Assembly (NCBI RefSeq): GCF_016650035.1
Contig: NZ_JAENWM010000024.1
Location: 1 to 44,893, forward strand
Length of the DNA stretch: 44,893 bases
Reading direction: 5' to 3'
Origin: Clostridium sp.
GTDB lineage: Bacteria > Bacillota > Clostridia > Clostridiales > Clostridiaceae
Shown: one piece after another, positions 24,822-34,269 of the stretch
Numbering within the stretch: the first letter of the stretch is position 1
How the letters are laid out: the number at the start of each line of letters is the position of its first letter
Notes under the pieces: generated by a model
What the model was told of the DNA's origin: nothing
Database searches by the model: none
The model's input: only the letters and a program-made list of their open reading frames with translations
Position numbers and translations under genes: made by a program

Positions 24822-26008
24822 GAATATCACAATTATTAAAAATAGCATTTTATTCAGTGTGGACGAACAAAATACGATCATTTCTTACAATGCTTGGAAT
24901 CATCATCGGTATATCCTCCGTAATTATTCTTGTGGGAATGGGTCAAGGTGCAGAAAAGGAGATTAGTGATCAAATAAGCAGTTTAGGAACCAATCTTATA
25001 ACAGTTTCTCTTAAACAAGATGCTACCATTGATGATGAAGACTTAAAAGAAATTGAATCTAAACCAGGTATAAAATTAGTAGCACCACAAATTTCATCAG
25101 CCGATGTAAATGTAAAAGCGGGAAGTAAATCTAGTACTACATCAATAGAAGCATCAACTGCCAGTTACGGTGAAATAAAAAGTTATAGCATTAGTTCTGG
25201 TAGGTTTATAACTGATAGAGATGTTGAAAATAGATATAATGTACTTGTAATCGGAACTGAAACTGCAAACAATATTTTTGGTACTACAAATGTTGTTTCT
25301 GAGACAATGTATGTTAACGGAATTCAGTTTAAAATTGTGGGGGTTCTAAAATCTGCCGGAACATCAACTACTGGCAGTAGTGATGACAAAATAATACTTC
25401 CAATATCAACCGCACAAAGAATACTTAAAAAATCTAATATAAATACCTATTATATTGAAGCTGAAAGTCAAGAAAAAATAGATACAGCCATGTCATATCT
25501 TAAAATGTTCTTAAATAAAAAGTATGGCATTAATAATTTAGCCATTAGTACTACTACAGATACTTATTATAGGGTGCTAAGTCAGACAAGTTTACTTGAA
25601 ACTGCTACTTCCACTACTAAAAGTTTGAGTAATATGTTAAGTGGAGTTGCAGCTATATCGCTTTTAGTTGGTGGAATTGGAATTATGAACATAATGCTTG
25701 TTTCAGTTATTGAAAGAACTAAGGAAATCGGAACAAGAAAAGCAATTGGAGCTAAAAGAAGAGCTATACTAGCACAGTTTTTAATTGAAGCAGCAATTGT
25801 AAGTGGTGTTGGAGGGCTTTTAGGAGTACTCTTCGGCTATGCCGGGGCCTATATTGGCAAAACATTCTTTGCAACATCTATTGTAATTTCTAGCAATATA
25901 GTAATTGGTGCTTTCGCATTCTCAGTCCTTGTAGGACTAATCTTCGGAATTTACCCTGCTAATAAAGCATCAAAATTGAATCCAATAGCGGCATTAAGAT
26001 TCGAATAA
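24818..26008 (+). CDS. MacB/YknZ-type ABC exporter permease
   Basis: 396 residues. Typical type VII ABC plan: helix 1 at about 20-45, a large MacB periplasmic-core domain (45-270), then three C-terminal helices with FtsX motifs GGIGIMNIMLVSVIERTKEI, GTRKAIGAKR and PANKASKLNPIAALRFE. It works with the ATPase and the fusion protein. Substrates in this family include antimicrobial peptides and toxins. Confidence 0.93.
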   Translation: MRISQLLKIAFYSVWTNKIRSFLTMLGIIIGISSVIILVGMGQGAEKEISDQISSLGTNLITVSLKQDATIDDEDLKEIESKPGIKLVAPQISSADVNVKAGSKSSTTSIEASTASYGEIKSYSISSGRFITDRDVENRYNVLVIGTETANNIFGTTNVVSETMYVNGIQFKIVGVLKSAGTSTTGSSDDKIILPISTAQRILKKSNINTYYIEAESQEKIDTAMSYLKMFLNKKYGINNLAISTTTDTYYRVLSQTSLLETATSTTKSLSNMLSGVAAISLLVGGIGIMNIMLVSVIERTKEIGTRKAIGAKRRAILAQFLIEAAIVSGVGGLLGVLFGYAGAYIGKTFFATSIVISSNIVIGAFAFSVLVGLIFGIYPANKASKLNPIAALRFE

Positions 26009-26026
26009 GAATACTGGAGGTAAATA

Positions 26027-26584
<558 letters not shown>

Positions 26585-26596
26585 ATGTCATTTGGT

Positions 26597-27100
26597 TCAT
26601 AATATAATTTTAATAAAATGTGCTTTTTTATAATCATAACTTTTTTTATAAGTCGCATTAAGTTGATTAAATGTATGTTGCGATATACGAGGTTCTCTAT
26701 TACCATAAATTTCTACAAACGAAGTTACCATTGCAGAATGAAAAATAATATTATTATAATTTTCGTAAAATATTAAATCTCCAATTTCAAGGTCTCTTAT
26801 ATCTTCTACTTCTCGCCCTTTAATTCTATTTATGTTTTGGTTTGTTTTTAAATACCAGTATAGGGAATGAGCAACAGCCCAGCATATTGAAGCTCTACCC
26901 GATTTCATGTCATACCACCAAGGTCTATATTTATTATAATCCATGGGTGCTCCCCCTGCATTTAAACACTGAGAGACAAAGTTCGTACAGTCTCCCCCCC
27001 CCTCATCTATAGATTTATAATACTTATATTCATTGTTTGGCACAAGCGCATATTTGATAGAATAATTTGCAGCTGCTACTCTGTTATATTTATTTGGCAT
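26597..27100 (-). CDS. Putative amidase-domain protein (Amidase_6 type)
   Basis: 167 residues. YNRVAAANYSIKYAL, GGGDCTNFVSQCLNAGG (C38 as probable nucleophile), GDLIFYENYNNIIFHSAMV (H121) and SQHTFNQL match the Amidase_6 papain-like domain found in clostridial and Bacillus wall or spore proteins. No signal peptide is present, so it may be cytosolic or forespore/mother-cell localised. The GGGD stretch is encoded by a run of nine G (26994-27002), a slippage-prone tract that would inactivate the gene if it changed by one. Confidence 0.8.
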   Translation of the reverse strand: MPNKYNRVAAANYSIKYALVPNNEYKYYKSIDEGGGDCTNFVSQCLNAGGAPMDYNKYRPWWYDMKSGRASICWAVAHSLYWYLKTNQNINRIKGREVEDIRDLEIGDLIFYENYNNIIFHSAMVTSFVEIYGNREPRISQHTFNQLNATYKKSYDYKKAHFIKIIL

Positions 27101-27229
27101 AAAATTACTCCTTAAAAATTCTCATCTAAATATATTATTCTATATGTTTTTATTGTTTACAATAAATTATATTCAAAAAAATTTATATTTCTTTATATTT
27201 TTCGCCATAAAAACTGTTTTTTTTTAATA

Positions 27230-27283
27230 TTTACATTTTCTACACATTTTATTCATTAAATTGTCACATTTTTATGTTATAAT
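27230..27283 (+). promoter_or_regulatory. Four 11-bp-period repeats and extended -10 box of small-RNA candidate B
   Basis: TTTACA (27230), TACACA (27241), TTCATT (27252) and GTCACA (27263), each followed by 5 bases, then 9 bases to TG-T-TATAAT (-10 at 27278-27283). Number, period and distance to the -10 box are the same as at 19702, while the bases between differ. Selection for regulator binding is the simplest explanation. Confidence 0.74.
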
Positions 27284-27289
27284 TTAATT

Positions 27290-27386
27290 ATAGGTTAATT
27301 ATAGGTTAATTAATCATTAAAGCAAAGTCCCCCTTTACTTTAATATAAAAGCTGTGAAGTAACTCTTCACAGCTTTTCCTTTGTTT
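27290..27386 (+). ncRNA. Small-RNA candidate B with UCCCC apical loop
   Basis: Predicted transcript of about 97 nt. It begins with a tandem duplication of ATAGGTTAATT (27290-27311). Hairpin 1: ATTAAAGCAAAG (27316-27327), loop TCCCC, CTTTACTTTAAT (27333-27344). Compared with copy A, one A-U pair replaces a G-U, so pairing is kept. Hairpin 2: AAAAGCTGTGAAG (27347-27359) / CTTCACAGCTTTT (27365-27377), a terminator that may also stop cotJ transcription from the other side. No plausible reading frame is present. The stretch from ATTAAAG to the terminator stem is almost identical to copy A. Confidence 0.72.
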
Positions 27387-27425
27387 TCAGGTAAACTAAG
27401 TTTTTTATTATTTTATAGAATAAAG

Positions 27426-28007
27426 TTAACGCATTATAAATAAATGTGGTTGTTGTAGATGATCCTGAACAATTCTAAGCGCTTCACCGAATCTTTGATA
27501 ATGAACAACTTCTCTTTCACGTAGAAACTTTAAAGGTTCTATTACATCTGGGTCATCAGCCATATTAATTAGATATTCATAGGTAGCCCTTGCCTTCTGT
27601 TCTGCAGCTAAATTCTCAGTAAGATCTACAATTGGATCTCCTTTAGATTGAAAACCTACAGCTGAAAATGGAACACCTGATGCGTCTACAGGGTATATTC
27701 CTCTACCATGGTCAGCATAGTAGCCACTCATTCCGCCCTTTTTAATTTCCTCAAGAGTTGCACATTTCATTAACTGCCTAACCATAGTACCAACCATTTC
27801 TAAATGAGCCAATTCTTCCGTGCCTATATCATTGCATGTTGCTATAGCTTGGGGTGTAATCATAGAAAATCGCTGACTTAAGTACCTTAATGATGCACCT
27901 AGCTCGCCATCTGGTCCACCATATTGAGTTATAATAATTTTTGCCATTTCTGGATTAGGAGTTATAATTTTCACCGGATATTCTAAGAATTTATCGTATG
28001 TCCACAT
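27426..28007 (-). CDS. cotJC: Spore coat protein CotJC (manganese-catalase family)
   Basis: 193 residues. MWTYDKFLEYPVKIITPNPE, LRYLSQRFSM, DIGTEELAHLEMVGTMVRQL and LAAEQKARATYEYLINMADD carry the Glu/His ligands of the dimanganese catalase fold. Length and sequence match CotJC, a coat component made in the mother cell. AAGGAGGAAG before the ATG lies in the end of cotJB. Third gene of the cotJABC operon. Confidence 0.95.
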   Translation of the reverse strand: MWTYDKFLEYPVKIITPNPEMAKIIITQYGGPDGELGASLRYLSQRFSMITPQAIATCNDIGTEELAHLEMVGTMVRQLMKCATLEEIKKGGMSGYYADHGRGIYPVDASGVPFSAVGFQSKGDPIVDLTENLAAEQKARATYEYLINMADDPDVIEPLKFLREREVVHYQRFGEALRIVQDHLQQPHLFIMR

Positions 28008-28010
28008 AAA

Positions 28011-28304
28011 TTATACTTCCTCCTTTTCAAACATAAAATTAGCTTCATTTTCCCAAGGCCATGGTTCTTCTTTCCATTGCCATGGGTATGGGCTTAAGGA
28101 GTCAAGTTGAGTTAACATCCCGAATTTCTTCTCATAATTTTCTTTTAATTCTCTCCATTGCATGACATAATGATTATACTCTACAATAGTTTCTCTCTCC
28201 ATTGGATGAGTATTAAGGAACAATGCTAAATCTACCATCATAAATCTTGTAGCACTAATCTGTTTTAACATTTCCATTTCCAGTCCATTCATTTCCTTTT
28301 TCAT
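28011..28304 (-). CDS. cotJB: Spore coat protein CotJB
   Basis: 97 residues. Typical CotJB: LKQISATRFMMVDLALFLNT, HYVMQWRELKENYEKKFGML and a Trp/Pro-rich C-terminus (SPYPWQWKEEPWPWENEANF). The start overlaps the cotJA stop by one base, and cotJC begins 3 bases after its stop, so the three are translationally linked. Confidence 0.95.
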   Translation of the reverse strand: MKKEMNGLEMEMLKQISATRFMMVDLALFLNTHPMERETIVEYNHYVMQWRELKENYEKKFGMLTQLDSLSPYPWQWKEEPWPWENEANFMFEKEEV

Positions 28305-28558
28305 TAGATTCGCTCCTTATTACTTGTTTCCATTTGACATGGTCTACTTTTTTTGTTCTCACCTTTGTAGGGACTGAAGAGTTCTGGGAAAGCAGTTCCT
28401 CTCATGAGTGCATCAACTGGTGTAAAAAGAGCACATATATTTTGAAATGGAACATATGCAGCAGCCAATCTAACATTTTCAATTACTGTTTCTTGTGGTA
28501 TGCAATTACTCATTGATTGGTTATCGGATAATTTATTTTTCATTTCATCCTTTTTCAA
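28304..28558 (-). CDS. cotJA: Spore coat protein CotJA
   Basis: 84 residues. The conserved core reads LAAAYVPFQNICALFTPVDA followed by RGTAFPELFSPY, the CotJA signature. Start codon TTG at 28558 with GGAGGT 5 bases upstream. First gene of the operon. In Bacillus this operon is sigma-E dependent. A CATATTAT on the minus strand (28598-28591) could be a -10 of that type, but the -35 is unclear. Confidence 0.93.
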   Translation of the reverse strand: MKKDEMKNKLSDNQSMSNCIPQETVIENVRLAAAYVPFQNICALFTPVDALMRGTAFPELFSPYKGENKKSRPCQMETSNKERI

Positions 28559-28623
28559 TTTAGACCTCCGTAAAATATTTGTTACACAATATAATATGCA
28601 AGTTTTAAAAAAGGTGATTATAA

Positions 28624-28668
28624 TTTAATATAAAAGCTGTGAAGTAACTCTTCACAGCTTTTCCTTTT
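28624..28668. repeat. Truncated third copy of the small-RNA 3' end (terminator)
   Basis: From TTTAATATAAAAG through the hairpin AAAAGCTGTGAAG (28632-28644) / CTTCACAGCTTTT (28650-28662) to CTTTT, the sequence is identical to small-RNA candidate B, loop included. The C-rich hairpin and the repeat promoter are missing. ATTATAATTTAAT just before it recalls the -10 region of copy B, as if a deletion between two TTTAAT sequences had removed the middle. It now lies where the LigB-gene transcript (minus) should end. Confidence 0.8.
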
Positions 28669-28691
28669 TTTATAGATATATTGTTTTTAAA

Positions 28692-29468
28692 TCAACCTAT
28701 TTTTATACTGGTCATAGACATTGAACTATGTTGTATTCCTTTATATATAAAATTAACTTCATCTGATTCTTCTTGAAGTCCAGCTATATAAAGCAAAGGT
28801 AAATAATGTTCTTTGGTAGGCACAGATAATTCAGAGCTTTTACTTAGTTTTTCATAGGAAATAATATTATCATGCATCTTATCCACTATAGCTTCTGAAA
28901 TATAGTTATCAAATTCAGATGCCCATTCAAAGGGCTCTGCATCCATCTCATAATTCATCATTCTTAAGTTATGAACTATGTCTCCGCTCCCTATTATTAG
29001 AATCCCCTTATCTCGGAGCACAGATAGTTTTCTTCCAAGGTTATAATGATATTTCTCATCACCCAATATATTTAAACTCATTTGAAATACCGGGATATCG
29101 GCTTTAGGGTACATATGAGTTAGTACAGACCATGCACCATGGTCTAGCCCCCATTTTTCAGTTAGCATAACATTCGAATCCGCAAGTTCTCTTGCAACCA
29201 TTTCAGCATACTTTTGGGAGCCTGTCGGATTATATTTCACATCATAGAGTTCCTGAGGAAACCCATAAAAATCATAGATTTGTTCAGGTGCATTAGATGC
29301 CGTAATTAAGGTACCTTCGGTTTCCCAGTGGGCTGAAATAACTAAAATTGCTTGTGGCTTTGGTATATTTTCTACTGATTTACAAATAGCTTCCGTATAT
29401 GAATTGTTCAAAATTGCATTCATAGGACTACCATGTCCAATAAATAACACTGGCATTTTTTTATTCAT
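28692..29468 (-). CDS. LigB-superfamily extradiol dioxygenase (YgiD/DODA type)
   Basis: 258 residues. LFIGHGSPMNAI (His ligand), ILVISAHWETEGTLITASNA (second His), GLDHGAWSVLTHMYPKADIP, and SGDIVHNLR with the third His region match the DOPA 4,5-dioxygenase YgiD group. These are non-haem metal enzymes that open catechol rings using O2. In a presumed anaerobe the physiological reaction is doubtful, and oxygen scavenging or another substrate is possible. AAGGAGGTG precedes the ATG. Single gene. Confidence 0.87.
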   Translation of the reverse strand: MNKKMPVLFIGHGSPMNAILNNSYTEAICKSVENIPKPQAILVISAHWETEGTLITASNAPEQIYDFYGFPQELYDVKYNPTGSQKYAEMVARELADSNVMLTEKWGLDHGAWSVLTHMYPKADIPVFQMSLNILGDEKYHYNLGRKLSVLRDKGILIIGSGDIVHNLRMMNYEMDAEPFEWASEFDNYISEAIVDKMHDNIISYEKLSKSSELSVPTKEHYLPLLYIAGLQEESDEVNFIYKGIQHSSMSMTSIKIG

Positions 29469-29511
29469 TTATAATTACACCTCCTTAGTTAGAGAAAATA
29501 ATATTCTTTAT

Positions 29512-29555
29512 AAAAAGACCAGTGAAAAGCAATTTTAGCTTTCCATGGTCTTTTT
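29512..29555 (-). terminator. Probable terminator of the NYN gene
   Basis: AAAAAGACCA (29512-29521) / TGGTCTTTTT (29546-29555) with an inner AAAGC/GCTTT stem. It lies 65 bases after the NYN gene stop on the minus strand and before the dioxygenase gene. Confidence 0.65.
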
Positions 29556-29619
29556 ACTTGAGTTTTATATTTATATTATATGGATAATGTATATTTCAAC
29601 TATAGTGTCTCAAAAAATA

Positions 29620-30372
29620 TTATTCCTTATTCCTAATATATTTAAGACTTATACTTGGATTACTAGTTTTTGTTGATCTAATCTCAAATTGATTTAGAGA
29701 TGCTACAAAAGGCGTAAGCTTTGTATATCCATAATTTCTAGTATCGAAATCTGGATACCTCTTATTAAGAGTGCTTCCTAATTCTCCTAAAAATGCCCAA
29801 CCGTCTTCATCTGATATTTCAGTTATAATAGTTTTAATAGCTTCCGCTAATTTATGTGAACTTGTCATGCTAAGTTTTGTATCTTCTTGTATTGGTGCTC
29901 CTTTAACATAAACAGTCGCATCATGTTTTGTTGCCATTGAAGCTAAAACTTCAAGATATTTGAATTTCTCACAAGCTGCGATGAAAGGTGTAGGAGTTTT
30001 TCTTTCTCCCATTCCAATAACATACATACCAGCTTCACGAAGGCGAGCTGCAAGTTTAGTAAAATCACTGTCACTAGACACAATGCAAAACCCATCCACA
30101 TTATTAGAATATAATATATCCATGGCATCAATTATAAGTGCTGCATCCGTTGAATTTTTACCGGTAGTATAGCTATATTGCTGTATTGGACTAATAGAAT
30201 AATTAAGTAATACACTCTTCCATGACGATAATTGAGGCTTTGTCCAATCTCCATATATTCTTTTATATGTAGGCGTTCCATGATTAGAAATCTCATCAAT
30301 TATAAATTTTATATATTTATCAGATACATTGTCAGCATCAATAAGTACTGCAATTTTTTTATCCTTCTCCAT
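29620..30372 (-). CDS. NYN-domain ribonuclease-like protein with LOTUS/OST-HTH domain
   Basis: 250 residues. The N-terminal NYN (PIN-like) nuclease domain has acidic residues in VLIDADN (D12, D14), NSTDAALIIDAM and CIVSSDSDFTKLA. The C-terminus (about 165-245) reads LAEAIKTIITEISDEDGWAF, then LNKRYPDFDTRNYGYTKLTP, an OST-HTH/LOTUS RNA-binding domain. The LabA/MARF1-like combination suggests a metal-dependent RNase acting on structured or bound RNA. GAAAAAG-rich start with AAAGGAG upstream. Monocistronic, with a possible extended -10 (TGTTATAAT, minus strand, 30445-30453). Confidence 0.85.
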   Translation of the reverse strand: MEKDKKIAVLIDADNVSDKYIKFIIDEISNHGTPTYKRIYGDWTKPQLSSWKSVLLNYSISPIQQYSYTTGKNSTDAALIIDAMDILYSNNVDGFCIVSSDSDFTKLAARLREAGMYVIGMGERKTPTPFIAACEKFKYLEVLASMATKHDATVYVKGAPIQEDTKLSMTSSHKLAEAIKTIITEISDEDGWAFLGELGSTLNKRYPDFDTRNYGYTKLTPFVASLNQFEIRSTKTSNPSISLKYIRNKE

Positions 30373-30502
30373 CTTTTTCTCCTTTACACTTAGTCTATTT
30401 TACATTAATTATATTATCCACTTATTCAAAATAAAATACTCTATTATAACATTCTACACATTTACAAATATCCCTTCTTTGTTTGTAAAATTACTCCCTC
30501 CA

Positions 30503-31666
30503 TTAGACTTCGGTGCTATCTTGTTGCTGGTGCTTTATTATAAGCTTTGTTAAGAAAAGTTTTATTATCCCCGCAATAGGCACAGATATGAGCATTCCTA
30601 GTATTCCTGCTAATGTGCCACCAATGGTTATGGCCATAATTACAAATATCGGATTAAGCCCCATACTATTCCCTACAATTTTTGGTGATATAACTGCACC
30701 ATCAAGCTGTTGAACAGCAAGAAGTAGAAGCACTGCCCAAAGAGCCATCATAGGATTTGGACTAAGTAGACCAATAATAATTGCTGGAATACAACCAATT
30801 ATTGGGCCAACATAAGGTATAACATTAGCTATCCCTGCAGTAAAACCAATAAGAAAAGCAAAATCAAGGCCCATAATGGTGAGTCCAATACTACTAATTA
30901 GTCCAATTATTAAACCAACAAGTAGTTGACCTCTTATAAACTTCGACATAATGTCATTAATTTCAAAGGCAGTTTTATTAAGCTTCTTTAATTTGTCTTC
31001 CTTCATTATAATTCTCATGGAACTCATATATAACTTTTTAAAATACTCATAATCCTTTAATAAATAGAAAGAAATAAATATTCCAATAAAACTATTTAAA
31101 ATGCTGCTTCCGAGTCCCGTAAATAATTTGATTATACTATCTATAGAAACTGATAAATAAGGTGATATCTGGCCTATAGCTTTTGATAAATACCCTTTTA
31201 CGTCCCCTGAAAGTCCACTTTCCGTAATCTTTATATTAATGTAATCAAATAATTCACTATAACGCTTTACATAAGCACCGATAGTAGTAAACATAGCTGA
31301 GAGTGTTTTATTGTCGCTAATTTGCCCGCCAATCATTGCATAAATACTATAAATAAGTAAAACGAATAAAAAAATCACTACTATATATGTTAGTATAATA
31401 CTTAATAAATGAGGCTTATATTTAACTTTTAGACGATCAACAAGAACTGCATTTAAAAACTTTGATAATGGATATAGCAAATAAGCAATTATAATGCCGA
31501 TAATAAGAGGTGAAATTATTGAAAGTAAAGTTCCTATCCCACTATATACACCACGCAGAAGCTCTCCAAAATGAAAGACTACGTTATAACTAATAAAAAC
31601 TAAAGTTGCTGAAAGGGTAGCATATAAGACAAGTTTAAGATATTTTTTATCAAATCTGGTTTGCAT
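30503..31666 (-). CDS. AI-2E (PerM/YtvI) family transporter
   Basis: 387 residues with seven to eight membrane helices. The family pattern is visible: ISPLIIGIIIAYLLYPLSKF near the N-terminus, FIGIFISFYLLKDYEYFKKL midway, then GFTAGIANVIPYVGPIIGCI and ISPKIVGNSMGLNPIFVIMA. Members include the TqsA exporter and Na+/H+-type transporters, so 'autoinducer-2' should not be taken literally. It lies 24 bases after the racemase gene and is probably co-transcribed with it. Confidence 0.88.
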   Translation of the reverse strand: MQTRFDKKYLKLVLYATLSATLVFISYNVVFHFGELLRGVYSGIGTLLSIISPLIIGIIIAYLLYPLSKFLNAVLVDRLKVKYKPHLLSIILTYIVVIFLFVLLIYSIYAMIGGQISDNKTLSAMFTTIGAYVKRYSELFDYINIKITESGLSGDVKGYLSKAIGQISPYLSVSIDSIIKLFTGLGSSILNSFIGIFISFYLLKDYEYFKKLYMSSMRIIMKEDKLKKLNKTAFEINDIMSKFIRGQLLVGLIIGLISSIGLTIMGLDFAFLIGFTAGIANVIPYVGPIIGCIPAIIIGLLSPNPMMALWAVLLLLAVQQLDGAVISPKIVGNSMGLNPIFVIMAITIGGTLAGILGMLISVPIAGIIKLFLTKLIIKHQQQDSTEV

Positions 31667-31690
31667 AATTAATTTTCTCCTCGCATAATT

Positions 31691-32797
31691 TTATTTAAAA
31701 ATTTTTGTTATACCTGAATACGCTGTTAAATACATCATTGGTGGATAGTACATTAAAAAATCAAGTATTTCCCCAAGCTTAGTTTCATTGGTGCAATCCT
31801 CAATATCTATAATTAAGTGATCTGAACTACTGCCCACAATTTTAACACCTTGTTTTTGTGGAATTAGCTTATCATGTGATCCAAAATCCTGTTTTCCAAT
31901 GGCAAGTAGTGCTCTTTTCCTTGTTCCACTATCCGCGTATGATGGTGTATTTCCAAAAGCATCGATAAATATTTTTCCAATAGGATGAGTAGGTTTATTC
32001 TTTATTTCCACAACCTGCGCTTTTAGCACAAAAGTATCCTTATGCATATGTTTCATATCATATCCCCAATATACTTCTAAATCCTGTGCTAATAGTGCTC
32101 CTTCACCTATTCTTAAGTTGTTTACTCTTTTAGGCATTTCCCCATCTATTACTAGTGGTAATGAGCTTGTGGCTCCTCCCGAAATCATGTCCAGTTTTCT
32201 CTTTATTTTACTTTCAATTATTTCTGCAATAGCGCAAAGTCTTCCTAGATTATCCTCTGTAGGTTTTATTGAACCATAACAACCTAAATTGGTCCCTACT
32301 CCATATAACTCAACATTTTTAAGATTATTTTCCACATATACTGCTAATCTTATAAATTCTTCCTCATCCATAACTCCTTCTCTTAAATCTCCCAAGTCAA
32401 GCATTAAAACCACCTTATGTGTTTTACCTTGCATTTCACATTCACTTTCTATTCTATTCAATGTTTCCAGTTCAGAATTTAGACTAATAGAAGCAAATTT
32501 CACCAAGTCTTCTATTTCACAAAACATTGGAATTCTAATCATCATAAATGGTTTATCAATCCCATATTCCGCTAGCTTAATTATTTGATCCATTCTTGAA
32601 CTCGCTATATAGCTACATCCAGCTCTCACAAATTGTTCTACAATCTCTGGTATTCCATTGAATCCCTTGACTACCCCTGCCACACTTATTCCCTGTGATT
32701 TGCATAAGTCAACCATATATTTAATATTTTCATGTACCTTATTTAAATTTATTTCAAGTATTGGATATTTGTTATTCGAACGAGTTTTTTGCTCCAT
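31691..32797 (-). CDS. orr: Alanine/ornithine racemase-family PLP enzyme
   Basis: 368 residues. Fold-type III PLP enzyme: EINLNKVHENIKYMVDLCKS, AGVVKGFNG (K44 as Schiff-base lysine), SSRMDQIIKLAEYGI, MLDLGDLREGV, and LDMISGGATSSLP for phosphate binding. The sequence is close to the clostridial ornithine racemase type rather than the 380-residue Alr. It would convert L- to D-ornithine in oxidative/reductive ornithine fermentation; no other ornithine genes are in the window, so the substrate is a family-based guess. Divergent from the thiolase gene. Confidence 0.82.
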   Translation of the reverse strand: MEQKTRSNNKYPILEINLNKVHENIKYMVDLCKSQGISVAGVVKGFNGIPEIVEQFVRAGCSYIASSRMDQIIKLAEYGIDKPFMMIRIPMFCEIEDLVKFASISLNSELETLNRIESECEMQGKTHKVVLMLDLGDLREGVMDEEEFIRLAVYVENNLKNVELYGVGTNLGCYGSIKPTEDNLGRLCAIAEIIESKIKRKLDMISGGATSSLPLVIDGEMPKRVNNLRIGEGALLAQDLEVYWGYDMKHMHKDTFVLKAQVVEIKNKPTHPIGKIFIDAFGNTPSYADSGTRKRALLAIGKQDFGSHDKLIPQKQGVKIVGSSSDHLIIDIEDCTNETKLGEILDFLMYYPPMMYLTAYSGITKIFK

Positions 32798-32884
32798 TCT
32801 CTTTTCATCCCTTCCTATTTCAAATTAACATATTAATATTATATCCCATAAGAGGAATAATTTAAACAGACTTATTTTTAATAG

Positions 32885-32901
32885 TTGGCATGATAATTGC
32901 T
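32885..32901 (+). promoter_or_regulatory. Sigma-54 (-24/-12) promoter of the thiolase gene
   Basis: TTGGCATGATAATTGCT has GG at 32887-32888 and GC at 32899-32900, exactly 10 bases apart. It differs from the promoter at 1988 only in the spacer. No clear activator dyad is seen in the 90 bases upstream, so the enhancer may lie inside the racemase gene or further off. Confidence 0.9.
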
Positions 32902-32937
32902 CTATTATTCGTATAAAGAATATATAGGAGGTATAGA

Positions 32938-34116
32938 ATGAAAGAAGTAGTTATTGTAAGTGCAGTTAGAACAGCAATAGGAAGTTACGGCGGACAATTT
33001 AAAGACATATCTGCAGTTGATCTTGGAGTAACCGCAGTTAAAGAAGCATTAGTTCGTGCTAATGTTAAACCCGATCAAGTTGATGATGTTTATTTTGGAT
33101 GTATCCTCCAGGCAGGTCTTGGACAAGGTGTTGCAAGACAGGTAGCAATGAAGGCAGGTATTCCATTCACTGTTCCAGCAGTAACAATTAACATGCTTTG
33201 CGGTTCTGGTATGAAGACAGTGAATATTGGGGCACAAACAATAATGACCGGCGAAAATGATATAGTTGTTGTTGGTGGAACAGAAAGCATGAGCAGGTCT
33301 CCTTACCTTTTAAATAATTCAAGATTCGGTATTAGACTTGGAAATGACACTGTTGTAGACTCTGTGGTTTATGACGCATTAACGGATGTATTCAATGATT
33401 ATCATATGGGAATTACAGCTGAAAATATTGCTGAAAAGTATTCAATAACAAGAGAAGAGCAGGATGAATTTGCAGTCTTGAGCCAGAATAAGGCAGAAAT
33501 AGCTATGAATGAAGGTAAATTTAAAGATGAGATAGTTCCTGTTGTTATTCCTCAAAGAAAGGGAGATCCAAAAGTAATCGATAGGGATGAATTTCCTAAA
33601 GCTGGAGTAACTTTAGCAAGCGTTAGCAAGGTTAGACCAGCTTTCAAAAAAGATGGTACTGTAACAGCTGCAAATGCTTCAGGTATCAATGATGGTGCAG
33701 CTGCACTTGTTCTTATGTCAAAGGAAAAAGCCGATGAAATGGGAATAACCCCACTTGCAACTTTGGTTTCCTTTGCAAGTGCCGGAGTTGATCCTTCATT
33801 AATGGGTATAGGACCAGTTCCAGCATCACTAAAAGCATTGAAAATGGCTAACCTTACTATCGATGATATGGACCTTATTGAAGCTAATGAAGCTTTTGCA
33901 GCACAGTCATTGGCAGTTGGAAAAGATCTTAAGTGGGATATGAAAAAAGTTAATGTTAATGGCGGTGCCATAGCTTTAGGCCATCCTGTAGGCGCATCAG
34001 GAGCCAGAATTTTGGTTACACTTCTTTATGAAATGAAGAAAAGAGATTCCAAACTAGGCCTTGCAACACTTTGCATCGGTGGTGGAATGGGCACCACTGT
34101 TATAGTTAAAAGGTAA
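32938..34116 (+). CDS. thlA: Acetyl-CoA C-acetyltransferase (thiolase)
   Basis: 392 residues. Catalytic residues are C88 in [10 protein letters not shown]349 in [16 protein letters not shown] and C379 in CIGGGMG. Length and motifs match biosynthetic/degradative clostridial thiolase ThlA. It condenses two acetyl-CoA or cleaves acetoacetyl-CoA. Control by sigma-54, unlike the usual constitutive thlA, and its position beside the second activator, CoA-transferase and permease suggest a catabolic copy that cleaves the acetoacetyl-CoA formed by those enzymes. AGGAGG lies 8 bases before the ATG. A terminator follows. Confidence 0.95.
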   Translation: MKEVVIVSAVRTAIGSYGGQFKDISAVDLGVTAVKEALVRANVKPDQVDDVYFGCILQAGLGQGVARQVAMKAGIPFTVPAVTINMLCGSGMKTVNIGAQTIMTGENDIVVVGGTESMSRSPYLLNNSRFGIRLGNDTVVDSVVYDALTDVFNDYHMGITAENIAEKYSITREEQDEFAVLSQNKAEIAMNEGKFKDEIVPVVIPQRKGDPKVIDRDEFPKAGVTLASVSKVRPAFKKDGTVTAANASGINDGAAALVLMSKEKADEMGITPLATLVSFASAGVDPSLMGIGPVPASLKALKMANLTIDDMDLIEANEAFAAQSLAVGKDLKWDMKKVNVNGGAIALGHPVGASGARILVTLLYEMKKRDSKLGLATLCIGGGMGTTVIVKR

Positions 34117-34148
34117 ATTATTTCAAAATTAAAAATTTAACATAAATT

Positions 34149-34174
34149 AAAGGATCCCTTGGGGTCCTTTTTTT
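34149..34174 (+). terminator. Terminator of the thiolase gene
   Basis: AAAGGATCCC (34149-34158) / GGGGTCCTTT (34161-34170) with a short loop, then TTTT. The next gene has to use its own promoter. Confidence 0.85.
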
Positions 34175-34269
34175 ATTATTATCTTTTAATTTCTTTCATT
34201 TAATAGTATCATGAAGATATTAATACAGTTTATTCTAAGAATTCTGAATTATAAAAAGGATGTGAAGGT

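Noticed and set aside
29512-29555. Riboswitch upstream of the dioxygenase gene
   Set aside because: It is a simple hairpin at the end of the NYN transcript, without conserved aptamer-like elements.
33552-33971. 139-codon minus-strand frame inside the thiolase gene
   Set aside because: The composition (Ser/Ala/Leu-rich) is typical of a shadow of the thiolase coding strand, and no site or promoter is present.
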